Source: Methanosarcinales archaeon
Lineage (GTDB): Archaea > Halobacteriota > Methanosarcinia > Methanosarcinales > Methanogasteraceae
DNA: 5,825 nt
NCBI GenBank assembly: GCA_030672345.1
Contig: DAOVGO010000128.1
Coordinates: forward strand, 1 to 5,825
Direction: 5' to 3'
Positions within the stretch are counted from its first letter, which is position 1; every line of letters starts with the position of its first letter. The notes under the pieces are model-generated. The model made no database searches. It was not told the DNA's origin and saw only the letters and a list, made by a program, of their open reading frames with translations. Below, piece after piece: positions 1 through 5,461 of this stretch. Position numbers and translations under genes: made by a program.

Positions 1-490
1 CCCCAGACCAGAACGACTCGCCCAGAAGGATCGCGACCGGAAGCCCCGATGTCTTTGCAAGCGTCCATGCACCCGAAACCACCTCACCGATCTCTGCCGG
101 CAGGGGCGAATACCACGGTATCCCGAGATCGTCGAGCAGTCTGGGCGTCAGTTGCCCCATCGGCACCTGCGCGGAGATCCGCTCGCCGCGATCGCCGCGA
201 TGGCTGATGATCATCAGCAGCGGTATCCGGTACAGCAGATCGAGCGATGCGAGCGCACCCGTGCTGTTCCCGAGACCTGAGTTCTGCATGACCATCGCCG
301 GGTTCTTTCCGCCGAGATATGCGCCAGCGCATACCCCAATCCCCTCCTCTTCCCTTGTCACCGGGATATGTATGATCTCCTCGTCGCACTCGATCTCATC
401 GAGCAGTTCTTTGAGATTAACACAAGGAACGCTCGCCACAAAATCGATTCCTGCATCTTTCAAAGCGTCAAAGACCATGGATCGTGCCAT
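1..490 (-). CDS. comD: Sulfopyruvate decarboxylase, alpha subunit (ComD), 3' end cut by window
   Basis: The readable 163 residues match the pyrimidine-binding half of a thiamine-diphosphate decarboxylase of the sulfopyruvate/phosphonopyruvate type. Seen: VPCVNLKELL at 21-30, the TREEEGIGVCAGAYLGGK block at 45-62 (one of E47-E49 should be the glutamate that activates the cofactor), then MQNSGLGNSTGALASL at 68-83. ComD with ComE converts sulfopyruvate to sulfoacetaldehyde in coenzyme M synthesis, in the cytoplasm. I chose ATG at 490 because GGTGAT at 502-497 lies 6 nt upstream; an in-frame GTG at 496 is the alternative. The gene follows the Fe-S gene by 7 nt, so it is probably cotranscribed. 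A free-standing ComD is about 165-170 residues, so it would end just outside the window; a fused ComDE would run on for some 200 more residues. The window cannot decide between these. A phosphonopyruvate decarboxylase is the main alternative. Confidence 0.88.
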   Translation of the reverse strand, partial: MARSMVFDALKDAGIDFVASVPCVNLKELLDEIECDEEIIHIPVTREEEGIGVCAGAYLGGKNPAMVMQNSGLGNSTGALASLDLLYRIPLLMIISHRGDRGERISAQVPMGQLTPRLLDDLGIPWYSPLPAEIGEVVSGAWTLAKTSGLPVAILLGESFWSG

Positions 491-497
491 ATTCACA

Positions 498-1169
498 TCA
501 CCACACCTTGAGATCGATGCCCTCGATCCGCACACGAATCCCCTCCGAATGCACGATCACGCCTGAATGTACCTTGCCCATCATGCAGTGCTCTGGCAGA
601 AACCGCACCGTTGCTCCGACATCAGGAACATCGCCCTTCGTTACCAGCCCCTCGAAGGCAACGACCATGCAGATTCCGGCATCTGTCCATTTCATGTCAT
701 GACCGATCCGGTGGAGCGGTCCGACGATGTGCACCGTAATAATTCCGTGATTCACCTCAAGAATCTCTGCAAAATGCGTTACCGGACATCCCCATGGACG
801 GTAACGGATGATATCCCCGATTTCAACCTGAATATTTCTGTCAAATATATGTAAATCCTCCTTGCAGGATGTTTCACCCTCAAGCGGCGATAAAACAAAA
901 TCCGCTGCAAGATGATCGATGAGTCCGACGATCTCTTCTTTCACAAGCGTTCCTGCTTCCACTGCCCTCCCCTCCTCTTCTATCGCCAGACCTGATAAAA
1001 TCTCGTTGATCGCCATGATACGCCCCTTGAATCGATCCTGAAGCAGAAAAGGGCATCCTGACGCTTCTACCTGCCCGGCAGCCAGTGCCGCTGCGAACTG
1101 CATGCAGTTTGCGCACCCACACTCGCCGCAATTGAGCCCTGGTAGTAACCGATATATTTGTTTCATCAT
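498..1169 (-). CDS. 4Fe-4S cluster protein with C-terminal beta-rich domain, next to comD
   Basis: A 223-residue protein from ATG at 1169, chosen because AAGGAA at 1181-1176 sits 6 nt upstream and the Fe-S domain starts right after. Residues 8-42 are a 4Fe-4S domain of the PF04060 type: C14-x2-C17-x4-C22-x16-C39, with the usual GLNCGECG and CMQFAAALAAG context and CP at 39-40. Residues 55-95 look helical and acidic. Residues 105-223 look beta-rich, with two repeated-looking hydrophobic stretches (VEIGDIIRYRPWG at 115-127 and VGATVRFLPEHC at 184-195) and extra cysteines at C102, C128, C167 and C195. I do not recognise a named function. The 7-nt spacing to comD suggests a role in coenzyme M or sulfur metabolism, perhaps electron or sulfur transfer; that is inference from position. 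The reading frame is open to 1265, but the upstream 32 codons are not supported as coding. Confidence 0.82.
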   Translation of the reverse strand: MMKQIYRLLPGLNCGECGCANCMQFAAALAAGQVEASGCPFLLQDRFKGRIMAINEILSGLAIEEEGRAVEAGTLVKEEIVGLIDHLAADFVLSPLEGETSCKEDLHIFDRNIQVEIGDIIRYRPWGCPVTHFAEILEVNHGIITVHIVGPLHRIGHDMKWTDAGICMVVAFEGLVTKGDVPDVGATVRFLPEHCMMGKVHSGVIVHSEGIRVRIEGIDLKVW

Positions 1170-1265
1170 CGCCGGTTCCTTATTTCGAGTTTGCTTGCAT
1201 CCGGCGGCACATAAACATGTTGGACATGTTGGACGCCGGCGCCCGGACCCAAAACTTGCAATCAC

Positions 1266-1577
1266 CTACACCGTGACTATGATGATCAGATCGTGCAGAA
1301 AATTGAATAATCCCAAAAAAACTGACGAGAATGCGGCATACGCCCAGAAAGGAGTTATCTCACGCTTGCGCATGTAATAATATCCGGTGGTGAGTGTCGC
1401 CCATACCATGCTGAAGAACAGAACCGCGCCATAATCACCAATCCCGATGAAGAAACGAAGCAATGGGTTGCATTCATAGAATAAACCGGTTTTCATGTAG
1501 TGAATGGTTAAAACGAACGTCATAGTGCTGAACACAAAACCGAGTATGAAAACAATATCCAGAAACTTCAACCTCAT
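1266..1577 (-). CDS. Small three-helix membrane protein, DUF5658-like
   Basis: A 103-residue hydrophobic protein from ATG at 1577. Three likely membrane helices are visible at about 6-27, 41-66 and 76-101, with a short basic loop MRKRE at 69-73 between the last two. The motif YECNPLLR at 34-41 after the first helix, with LD at 6-7 at its head, is like the small DUF5658 membrane family, whose function is unknown. The frame is open further upstream to 1691, but that extension (38 residues rich in R, H and G) looks non-coding, and the 1577 start overlaps the stop of the upstream small ORF as ATGA, which argues for translational coupling. There is no strong Shine-Dalgarno site before 1577, consistent with coupling. 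The next gene starts 96 nt downstream. No enzymatic residues are evident. Confidence 0.7.
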   Translation of the reverse strand: MRLKFLDIVFILGFVFSTMTFVLTIHYMKTGLFYECNPLLRFFIGIGDYGAVLFFSMVWATLTTGYYYMRKREITPFWAYAAFSSVFLGLFNFLHDLIIIVTV

Positions 1578-1735
1578 GATTCTTTGCGCGGTATGATCGC
1601 ACCGCCCGAGTCGGTGAGGAATTGCGCCCTCCGTAAAGTCATTGTTGATATGTCTGCCGCGGGATCGACCGCGAACATGTCCGGATTCCATGCCGGGTAT
1701 CTCTTCATCGTATGCATCTTACATCTCTCTGACAT
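1574..1735 (-). CDS. Small ORF (53 aa), unknown, translationally coupled to membrane protein
   Basis: A 53-codon reading frame starts MSERCKMHTMKRYPAWNPDM and ends GGAIIPRKES. ATG at 1735 is preceded by GAGGTG at 1747-1742 with 6 nt spacing, one of the best Shine-Dalgarno sites in the window, and an in-frame TAA at 1741-1739 closes the frame just upstream. Its TGA (1576-1574) overlaps the ATG of the membrane protein as ATGA. In-frame ATGs at 1717 and 1708 are weaker alternative starts. It would be the first gene of the operon, about 28 nt after the predicted transcription start. It is soluble-looking, with no membrane segment, and only C5 as cysteine. I recognise no family. It could instead be a leader peptide controlling the operon, or a chance frame; the ribosome site and the overlap favour a translated product. 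Confidence 0.5.
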   Translation of the reverse strand: MSERCKMHTMKRYPAWNPDMFAVDPAADISTMTLRRAQFLTDSGGAIIPRKES

Positions 1736-1757
1736 CTCTTACACCTCTCTGACACGT
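1718..1757 (-). repeat. Tandem 20-bp repeat covering the small ORF's ribosome-binding site and start
   Basis: Two abutting 20-bp units lie at 1718-1737 and 1738-1757, 17 of 20 bases identical (plus strand CTTACATCTCTCTGACATCT and CTTACACCTCTCTGACACGT). Read on the minus strand, the promoter-proximal unit carries GAGGTG, and the other holds the ATG at 1735 and a degenerate GAGATG copy. The unit boundary falls next to the start codon, so the translation initiation region itself looks duplicated. It could also be a tandem operator just after the transcription start. Confidence 0.75.
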
Positions 1758-1786
1758 GTGTGCTTCTTCGCTGTTGTTTCAGGTAA

Positions 1787-1800
1787 TATATAAACTTTTT
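1787..1800 (-). promoter_or_regulatory. Archaeal TATA box and BRE for the small ORF-membrane-FeS-comD operon
   Basis: Minus strand reads CAAAAAG then TTTATATA (TATA at 1794-1787, purine-rich BRE-like bases at 1800-1795). A start about 25 nt downstream, near 1764, would give a leader of about 28 nt to the ATG at 1735. No other TATA box of this quality lies upstream of the operon. Confidence 0.6.
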
Positions 1801-1816
1801 GCCAGTAAACACTCAT

Positions 1817-1835
1817 CTAAAATAACAAATCAACA
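1817..1835 (-). terminator. Possible T-rich terminator after the TPR gene
   Basis: Downstream of the TPR stop, the minus strand carries a T-rich run (ATTTGTTATTTT around 1830-1819), the simple kind of signal used by archaeal RNA polymerase. It lies between the TPR stop at 1888 and the next operon's promoter at 1794. A weak GCCG/CGGC stem at 1853-1872 precedes it. The assignment rests on composition and position only. Confidence 0.3.
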
Positions 1836-1887
1836 TCAAGAATTGTTGGGTTAGCCGCTTGGGCAGAAACGGCATCAGTAGATAGTA

Positions 1888-2967
1888 TCAGGGTTCGGTA
1901 CGGTCGCCATCAACACGAGTTTCATCAGCCGCGGGCAGATCCTCCTCGTCGCCATCAGTACTCCTGGCAGTCTGGTCGGATAACTCCTTAATCGACCTTG
2001 CTATCTCAGCCAGTTCCTCGTTTCCAGGATCGTGCTCACCGACTTTCACGATCATCTCGGCTGCTTCCACATATCTCCGCTTCCCGAGCAGAATCCTTGC
2101 AAGATAGATACATGCATTCACATTGTCCGGCTGGATGCGGAGGAGTTCTCTATACTCGTATTCTGCTTTTTCGTCGTTTGTTTTGTACAACAACCGTGCG
2201 AGATTCTCTCTTGCAAGCAGGTAGTTCGGATCGAGCCGTATCGCCGCCCTGTATTCGCGTTCGGCATCCTGTGTCTGATCAAGGTCCTGGAGCAGACTTG
2301 CAAGGTTGTTGTGCGTCACAGGATTATCCGGGTCGAGGCGGAGGCTGGTGTCGTATTCGCCTTTTGCATCGGTGAGCCGGTCGCACAGGTGATACGTTAT
2401 GGCAAGAAGCGCATGCAGGTGTGCGTCGTCGGGTGCTTGCTGCAGCACTGTTAGCAACTCACGGATCGCTTCGTCGTATCTGCCTGCATTCTTGAGCATC
2501 GTTGCAAAGCCCCTGCGCGCGTATGTGTGCTCGGGATGCTCGCCGAGGATGTTGCGGTACTCAATCTCTGCTTTCACGTACTCGTTTCGTTTGCTCAGTA
2601 GGTCTGCAAGATTGACTCGCGCATGGATATATTTGGGATCAAGAAAGATCGCACGTTTGAAATGTTTCTCTGCCAGATCCAGATTCCCAAGTTCCTCCAT
2701 GATCACGGCATAGTTGTTGTGTATTGCCGCGCTCTTCGGCTCGATGCGCAGCGCTTCCTCAAGAGTGTCTTTCGCTTCATCGAGTTTGCCCTGCTGGTGG
2801 AACAAGTCTCCGAGATTCGAATGGAATTGCGCGACGAACGGGTTTAAAAATATGGCACGTTCATACTCCCGTTCCGCAACATCCAGTTTCCCCTGCTCAT
2901 GCGCGGCGACCCCGCGCCTGAAACGCTCGTAAGGATCGTCTCCGAAGAGTTTCATGAGGTCAAACAT
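1888..2967 (-). CDS. Tetratricopeptide (TPR) repeat protein, nine repeats, acidic tail
   Basis: A 359-residue protein made almost wholly of TPR units. After ten residues (MFDLMKLFGD), nine repeats run in phase: 11-44, 45-78, 79-112, 113-146, 147-180, 181-214, 215-248, 249-281 and 282-315. Each shows the expected small residue plus A..Y/F pattern and ends with the D/N/E-P turn (LNPF, IEPK, LDPK, EHPE, APDD and so on). Repeat eight is one residue short. Residues 316-359 form a helix and then an acidic, probably disordered tail. There is no signal peptide, membrane helix or catalytic domain, so this is a cytoplasmic protein-protein adaptor; its partner cannot be read from sequence. It starts 5 nt after the rps6e stop, with GGAG at 2984-2981 (13 nt spacing) inside that gene, so it is probably cotranscribed with S6e. 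An alternative ATG at 2955 has no better ribosome site. Confidence 0.92.
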   Translation of the reverse strand: MFDLMKLFGDDPYERFRRGVAAHEQGKLDVAEREYERAIFLNPFVAQFHSNLGDLFHQQGKLDEAKDTLEEALRIEPKSAAIHNNYAVIMEELGNLDLAEKHFKRAIFLDPKYIHARVNLADLLSKRNEYVKAEIEYRNILGEHPEHTYARRGFATMLKNAGRYDEAIRELLTVLQQAPDDAHLHALLAITYHLCDRLTDAKGEYDTSLRLDPDNPVTHNNLASLLQDLDQTQDAEREYRAAIRLDPNYLLARENLARLLYKTNDEKAEYEYRELLRIQPDNVNACIYLARILLGKRRYVEAAEMIVKVGEHDPGNEELAEIARSIKELSDQTARSTDGDEEDLPAADETRVDGDRTEP

Positions 2968-2972
2968 ACCGG

Positions 2973-3383
2973 CTATGATTCTCCGCCCGAATCCTCGTCC
3001 GAATCGCCACCAAGCAGCGAATCTACCGGTGTTGAGCCATAGTTTGCGATCGTTGTGTTGATCTGGACGATATCTCCTGCTATCTCAGACCCTCTGATCG
3101 ATCGCCGCTTTCTAAGACCGCCCTCTCCCGGATGGAACCCAGATCCCCCGGTAACGAGGAGTTTTCTCCGCATGGACCCGGGAAGCGTGTTACGCATCGG
3201 AAATCCGCCTTTATCCGATCCGCCTGTGATCTTCAGTGTGTACCCGGCAAGTCCGACCGCGCTTCCATCGACCTCGCTGCCGATGGTTTTTCCGATGAAT
3301 GTGCCGGCAGACGCGCCAGATACTTCTATCTGGTACGCTTTTCCTGTTTTTGTGTCCGAAACAACGACTCTAAAATCTGACAT
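2973..3383 (-). CDS. rps6e: 30S ribosomal protein S6e
   Basis: A 136-residue protein of the archaeal/eukaryotic S6e family, part of the small ribosomal subunit. Diagnostic segments are SDTKTGKAYQIEV at 9-21, GKTIGSEVDG at 31-40, VGLAGYTLKITGGSDKGGFP at 43-62 followed by MR, a basic stretch RKRRSIRG at 91-98, and IVQINTTI at 105-112. Length is normal for an archaeal S6e. After residue 118 the tail turns acidic and Gly/Ser-rich (GGDSDEDSGGES at 125-136), beyond the usual core. ATG at 3383 has AGGAGA at 3397-3392, 8 nt upstream, a strong site. Its neighbour downstream is the TPR gene; upstream, across a 161-bp divergent region, is endonuclease Q on the other strand. Confidence 0.95.
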   Translation of the reverse strand: MSDFRVVVSDTKTGKAYQIEVSGASAGTFIGKTIGSEVDGSAVGLAGYTLKITGGSDKGGFPMRNTLPGSMRRKLLVTGGSGFHPGEGGLRKRRSIRGSEIAGDIVQINTTIANYGSTPVDSLLGGDSDEDSGGES

Positions 3384-3451
3384 ATCTTAATTCTCCTGTG
3401 ATTTCATCTGTTTTCTGTATTTCCTGTATTTTTGGTGTTTCACAAGTTTCT

Positions 3452-3491
3452 TGCAATTGTTCCGGAATGTCCTGCGATTGTTCCGGAATAT
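3452..3491. promoter_or_regulatory. Pair of TTCCGGAA-centred operator-like repeats, 21 bp apart
   Basis: ATTGTTCCGGAAT occurs exactly twice, at 3456-3468 and 3477-3489, preceded in each case by TGC plus one variable base. The core TTCCGGAA (3461-3468 and 3482-3489) is a perfect palindrome, and the two copies are spaced 21 bp, two helical turns, so bound dimers would sit on the same DNA face. They lie upstream of the TATA box of the endonuclease Q gene and between it and rps6e. No regulator is identified in the window. Confidence 0.55.
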
Positions 3492-3508
3492 GAAATAGGA
3501 GACGAATC

Positions 3509-3518
3509 CTTATATAAG
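3509..3518. promoter_or_regulatory. Palindromic TATA box for endonuclease Q (possibly bidirectional)
   Basis: CTTATATAAG is a perfect 10-bp palindrome and a good archaeal TATA box. For the plus strand, transcription should begin about 3538-3541, only about 4-7 nt before the ATG at 3545, giving a nearly leaderless message. Read the other way it could start rps6e near 3485 with a leader of roughly 100 nt, right on the upstream TTCCGGAA site. Only the plus-strand role is well supported by spacing. Confidence 0.6.
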
Positions 3519-3544
3519 TGTGCCCACCGATCTAAAAGCGGATC

Positions 3545-4792
3545 ATGAACGTCAATGCAGACCTGCATATACACTCGAAATACTCGATGGCGACATCTAA
3601 CAAGATGGATATGCCGACCATCGCACGGGAAGCGGCAAAGAAGGGGATTGACATTGTAGGAACCGGGGATTGCCTGCACGCGAGATGGATGGACTCGATT
3701 AAGAAATTGCCAGAATCAAACGGGATATTTTCATTGAACAACACGTCTTTTGTGCTTACGGTAGAAATCGAGGGTGCTCACCGGGTCCATCATCTGCTCA
3801 TCGTCCCGTCCATCTCAAAAGCAGAGGAGTTGCGTGAGCGATTCCTGAAACACTCCCGCGACATCGATGCCGATGGGCGTCCCACCGTGGATCTGGGCGG
3901 CGCAGAGATTGCAGAGTATGCAAGAGATGCCGGTGCCCTGATCGGACCGTGCCATGCCTTTACGCCGTGGACTGCGATGTATGCGTACCACGATTCACTC
4001 AAAGATTGCTACATGGACCTTGCAGGATACGTGTCGTTTGTTGAACTGGGTTTGAGCGCAGATACATCTTATGCAGACCGGATTTCCGAATTGCACCGCT
4101 TAACGTTCCTCACAAACTCGGATGCCCACTCTCCCTGGCCCAACAAACTCGCCCGTGAGTTCAACCGGTTCGAGATGCCAGATATCACGTTCGACAACCT
4201 GAAAAAAGCAATCCTTCGGAAGAACGGTTGTAAACCGGTGCTGAATGTCGGGATGTTTCCTGAGGAAGGAAAATACAACGAATCTGCATGTATACGGTGT
4301 TTTAAGCGATATACACTCCAGGAATGCCTGATAAAGAAGTGGAGATGCACCTGCGGTGCAAGAATCAAAAAAGGCGTTCGCGATCGGGTAAACGAACTCG
4401 CTGACCTTCCGGCGCCGGAACATCCTGCCCACCGACCCGAATATCTTCATTTGATCCCGCTTGCCGAGATCATCGCGCTTGCGCTGGGTCATTCGAGCCC
4501 GTACACCAGAGCAGTGCAGAGCGCGTGGAACGAACTGATCAAAAAACCCGGCAGCGAGATCGCTGTGCTGGTGGATGCTGATATATCGGGTCTGGAAGGA
4601 GACCGGCGGATCGTGGATGCGATCAGGGCATTTCGGGAAGGAAAGGTGATCATCCACCCTGGCGGAGGCGGCAGATATGGAAGCGTTGAACTACCAGACG
4701 ATGACGCCGGTGATGCGGAATCGGAGCGTTATGCAAGCAGAACAGGAGAGATGCCTGCTCAGCGATCGCTGTTTGATTACGTGGAGGCGTGA
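3545..4792 (+). CDS. Endonuclease Q (EndoQ), PHP-family DNA repair nuclease with PIP box
   Basis: A 415-residue protein of the TIGR00375/EndoQ family, which nicks DNA on the 5' side of deaminated bases (uracil, hypoxanthine, xanthine) and abasic sites. Metal-binding PHP motifs are all present: D6-L-H8-I-H10, G41-D42-C-L-H45, E74/E76 in LTVEIEG, H82/H83, CHAFTPW at 136-142 (H137), and NSDAHS at 191-196 (D193, H195). A zinc-finger region follows: C249-x2-C252, then C268-x-C270, with C261 between, ending in the family stretch GVRDRVNELAD at 277-287. The remainder is a helical C-terminal domain. The last ten residues contain QRSLFDYV (406-413), a PCNA-interacting PIP-box-like motif with V in place of the second aromatic residue; in Thermococcales EndoQ, PCNA binding is established. 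Length is normal for the family. ATG at 3545 is preceded by only a short leader. It stands alone on the plus strand, divergent from rps6e. Confidence 0.92.
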   Translation: MNVNADLHIHSKYSMATSNKMDMPTIAREAAKKGIDIVGTGDCLHARWMDSIKKLPESNGIFSLNNTSFVLTVEIEGAHRVHHLLIVPSISKAEELRERFLKHSRDIDADGRPTVDLGGAEIAEYARDAGALIGPCHAFTPWTAMYAYHDSLKDCYMDLAGYVSFVELGLSADTSYADRISELHRLTFLTNSDAHSPWPNKLAREFNRFEMPDITFDNLKKAILRKNGCKPVLNVGMFPEEGKYNESACIRCFKRYTLQECLIKKWRCTCGARIKKGVRDRVNELADLPAPEHPAHRPEYLHLIPLAEIIALALGHSSPYTRAVQSAWNELIKKPGSEIAVLVDADISGLEGDRRIVDAIRAFREGKVIIHPGGGGRYGSVELPDDDAGDAESERYASRTGEMPAQRSLFDYVEA

Positions 4793-4832
4793 CATTCCAG
4801 CGATAAATCAGGCCCTCATGATCTCACACCTG

Positions 4833-4970
4833 CCCCTCGCACCCACCGCCACCGCCCCTGCCCGCATCGATGACCCGACCCTTCATCCCGAACCACCCCA
4901 CCCACATTTGGGCTGCCCTCGCTTGACCTTTCTGACCAGCTGCCCCACACCCCCTCTCCCCTATCACCCC
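4833..4970 (-). other. Cluster of G-quadruplex motifs on the minus strand (C-rich plus strand)
   Basis: This spacer lies between the convergent 3' ends of endonuclease Q and the toxin pseudogene. On the minus strand, 4970-4943 has four G-tracts of at least four bases (4-4-5-4) with loops of 5, 3 and 3 nt. 4903-4874 has five tracts of three or four G with loops of 1-6 nt. 4863-4833 has four looser tracts. The plus strand is the matching C-rich strand. I see no convincing gene in 4793-4998. Confidence 0.65.
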
Positions 4971-5211
4971 AGATCCTTATGATACGCCTGCAGCGACTTC
5001 ACCGTGATCCTGCGCCCCATAGCAGCATCCATCCTCTCGACAGATGCCACGTCAACCATTCTTCCCTTTCAGCGTGAAGTTTCCACACCCGCATCCCGGT
5101 GTGGCTCACTCGAATAACTTTCCCCATTCGCTTGGCTTGAGTATTGAATGTGGGTGCTTTTAGAAGACGACGAATGAAACTTGCCGCCTCATATTGACCC
5201 ACCGATAGGTA

Positions 5212-5219
5212 AACCAAAC
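5212..5219. repeat. Target-site duplication, left copy (AACCAAAC)
   Basis: Eight bases immediately left of the element's GTAA end, identical to those immediately right of its other end. In the host gene they encode part of the Cys-Leu-Val codons on the minus strand. Confidence 0.85.
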
Positions 5220-5453
5220 GTAACTACTCAGGTACCTAAACCACTATCGGAGGACTTCACTGTGCAGGGACTACCCGGGACATGGGCATACTGTAACCAA
5301 ACAGGGAATTTAACCGCAGAGTACGCAGAGGGGCGCGGAGGGGTAATAAATGGTTAAATGCTCTGCGTTCCTCTGCGCCCTCCGCGGTTATTTTTCTTGC
5401 CAGAAGGTACAGGATCGCAATCGGGAGACCAATCAACATACCTGAGTAGTTAC
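5220..5453. mobile_element. 234-bp non-autonomous insertion element (MITE), IS66-like ends
   Basis: The element begins GTAACTACTCAGGTA (5220-5234) and ends with its exact reverse complement TACCTGAGTAGTTAC (5439-5453), a perfect 15-bp terminal inverted repeat. It is flanked by an 8-bp direct repeat AACCAAAC at 5212-5219 and 5454-5461. Deleting the element and one flank copy rejoins codons TGT TTG GTT TAC CTA in the interrupted toxin frame, which fixes the boundaries independently. There is no transposase, so it would need one in trans. Ends starting GTAA and an 8-bp target duplication are features of the IS66 family; that assignment is inference. Perfect repeats and a clean duplication suggest a recent insertion. 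A large hairpin at 5311-5390 occupies its middle. Confidence 0.88.
5311..5390. repeat. CGCAGAG-type long hairpin inside the element
   Basis: Arms at 5311-5340 and 5361-5390 are inverted copies matching at 24 of 30 positions, around a 20-nt loop. Each arm is built of repeated CGCAGAG/CGCGGAG units, starting TAACCGC and ending GCGGTTA. Several mismatches would still be G-U pairs in RNA. TTTTT follows the right arm, so on the plus strand it could also act as a terminator. Similar palindromic CGCAGAG repeats are common as dispersed repeats in archaeal and bacterial genomes, from memory. Confidence 0.75.
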
Positions 5454-5461
5454 AACCAAAC
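5454..5461. repeat. Target-site duplication, right copy (AACCAAAC)
   Basis: Matches 5212-5219 exactly. Keeping only one of the two copies restores the reading frame of the interrupted gene. Confidence 0.85.

Noticed and set aside
84..389. 101-codon minus-strand ORF within comD.
   Set aside because: Shadow frame of the comD reading frame, which shows clear family motifs.
1170..1265. N-terminal extension of the Fe-S protein with extra cysteines (PTCPTCLCAAGC).
   Set aside because: A good ribosome site and the conserved domain point to ATG 1169; the apparent cysteines come from the ACATGTTGG tandem repeat in the intergenic gap.
1578..1691. 38-residue N-terminal extension of the membrane protein.
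   Set aside because: Odd R/H/G-rich composition, weak ribosome site, and it is out of frame with the better-supported small ORF covering the same bases.
3411..3430. Repeated TCTGTATTTCCTGTATTT in the rps6e leader as an operator.
   Set aside because: Short low-complexity AT-rich similarity without symmetry; not distinguishable from chance.
4677..4982. Plus-strand ORF overlapping the end of endonuclease Q, with GGAGG 8 nt before its ATG.
   Set aside because: The GGAGG comes from the Gly-rich codons of endonuclease Q, and the second half is a proline/histidine-rich translation of the C-rich spacer, with no recognisable domain.
4964..5059. 31-codon minus-strand ORF ending in ITVKSLQAYHKDLG, overlapping the toxin 3' end.
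   Set aside because: Looks mildly protein-like but is short, lies out of frame with the toxin, and matches no family I know; too weak to call.
5202..5250. CCGATAG / CTATCGG inverted pair across the left border of the element.
   Set aside because: Seven bases only, one arm in host sequence and one in the element, so it is likely coincidence.
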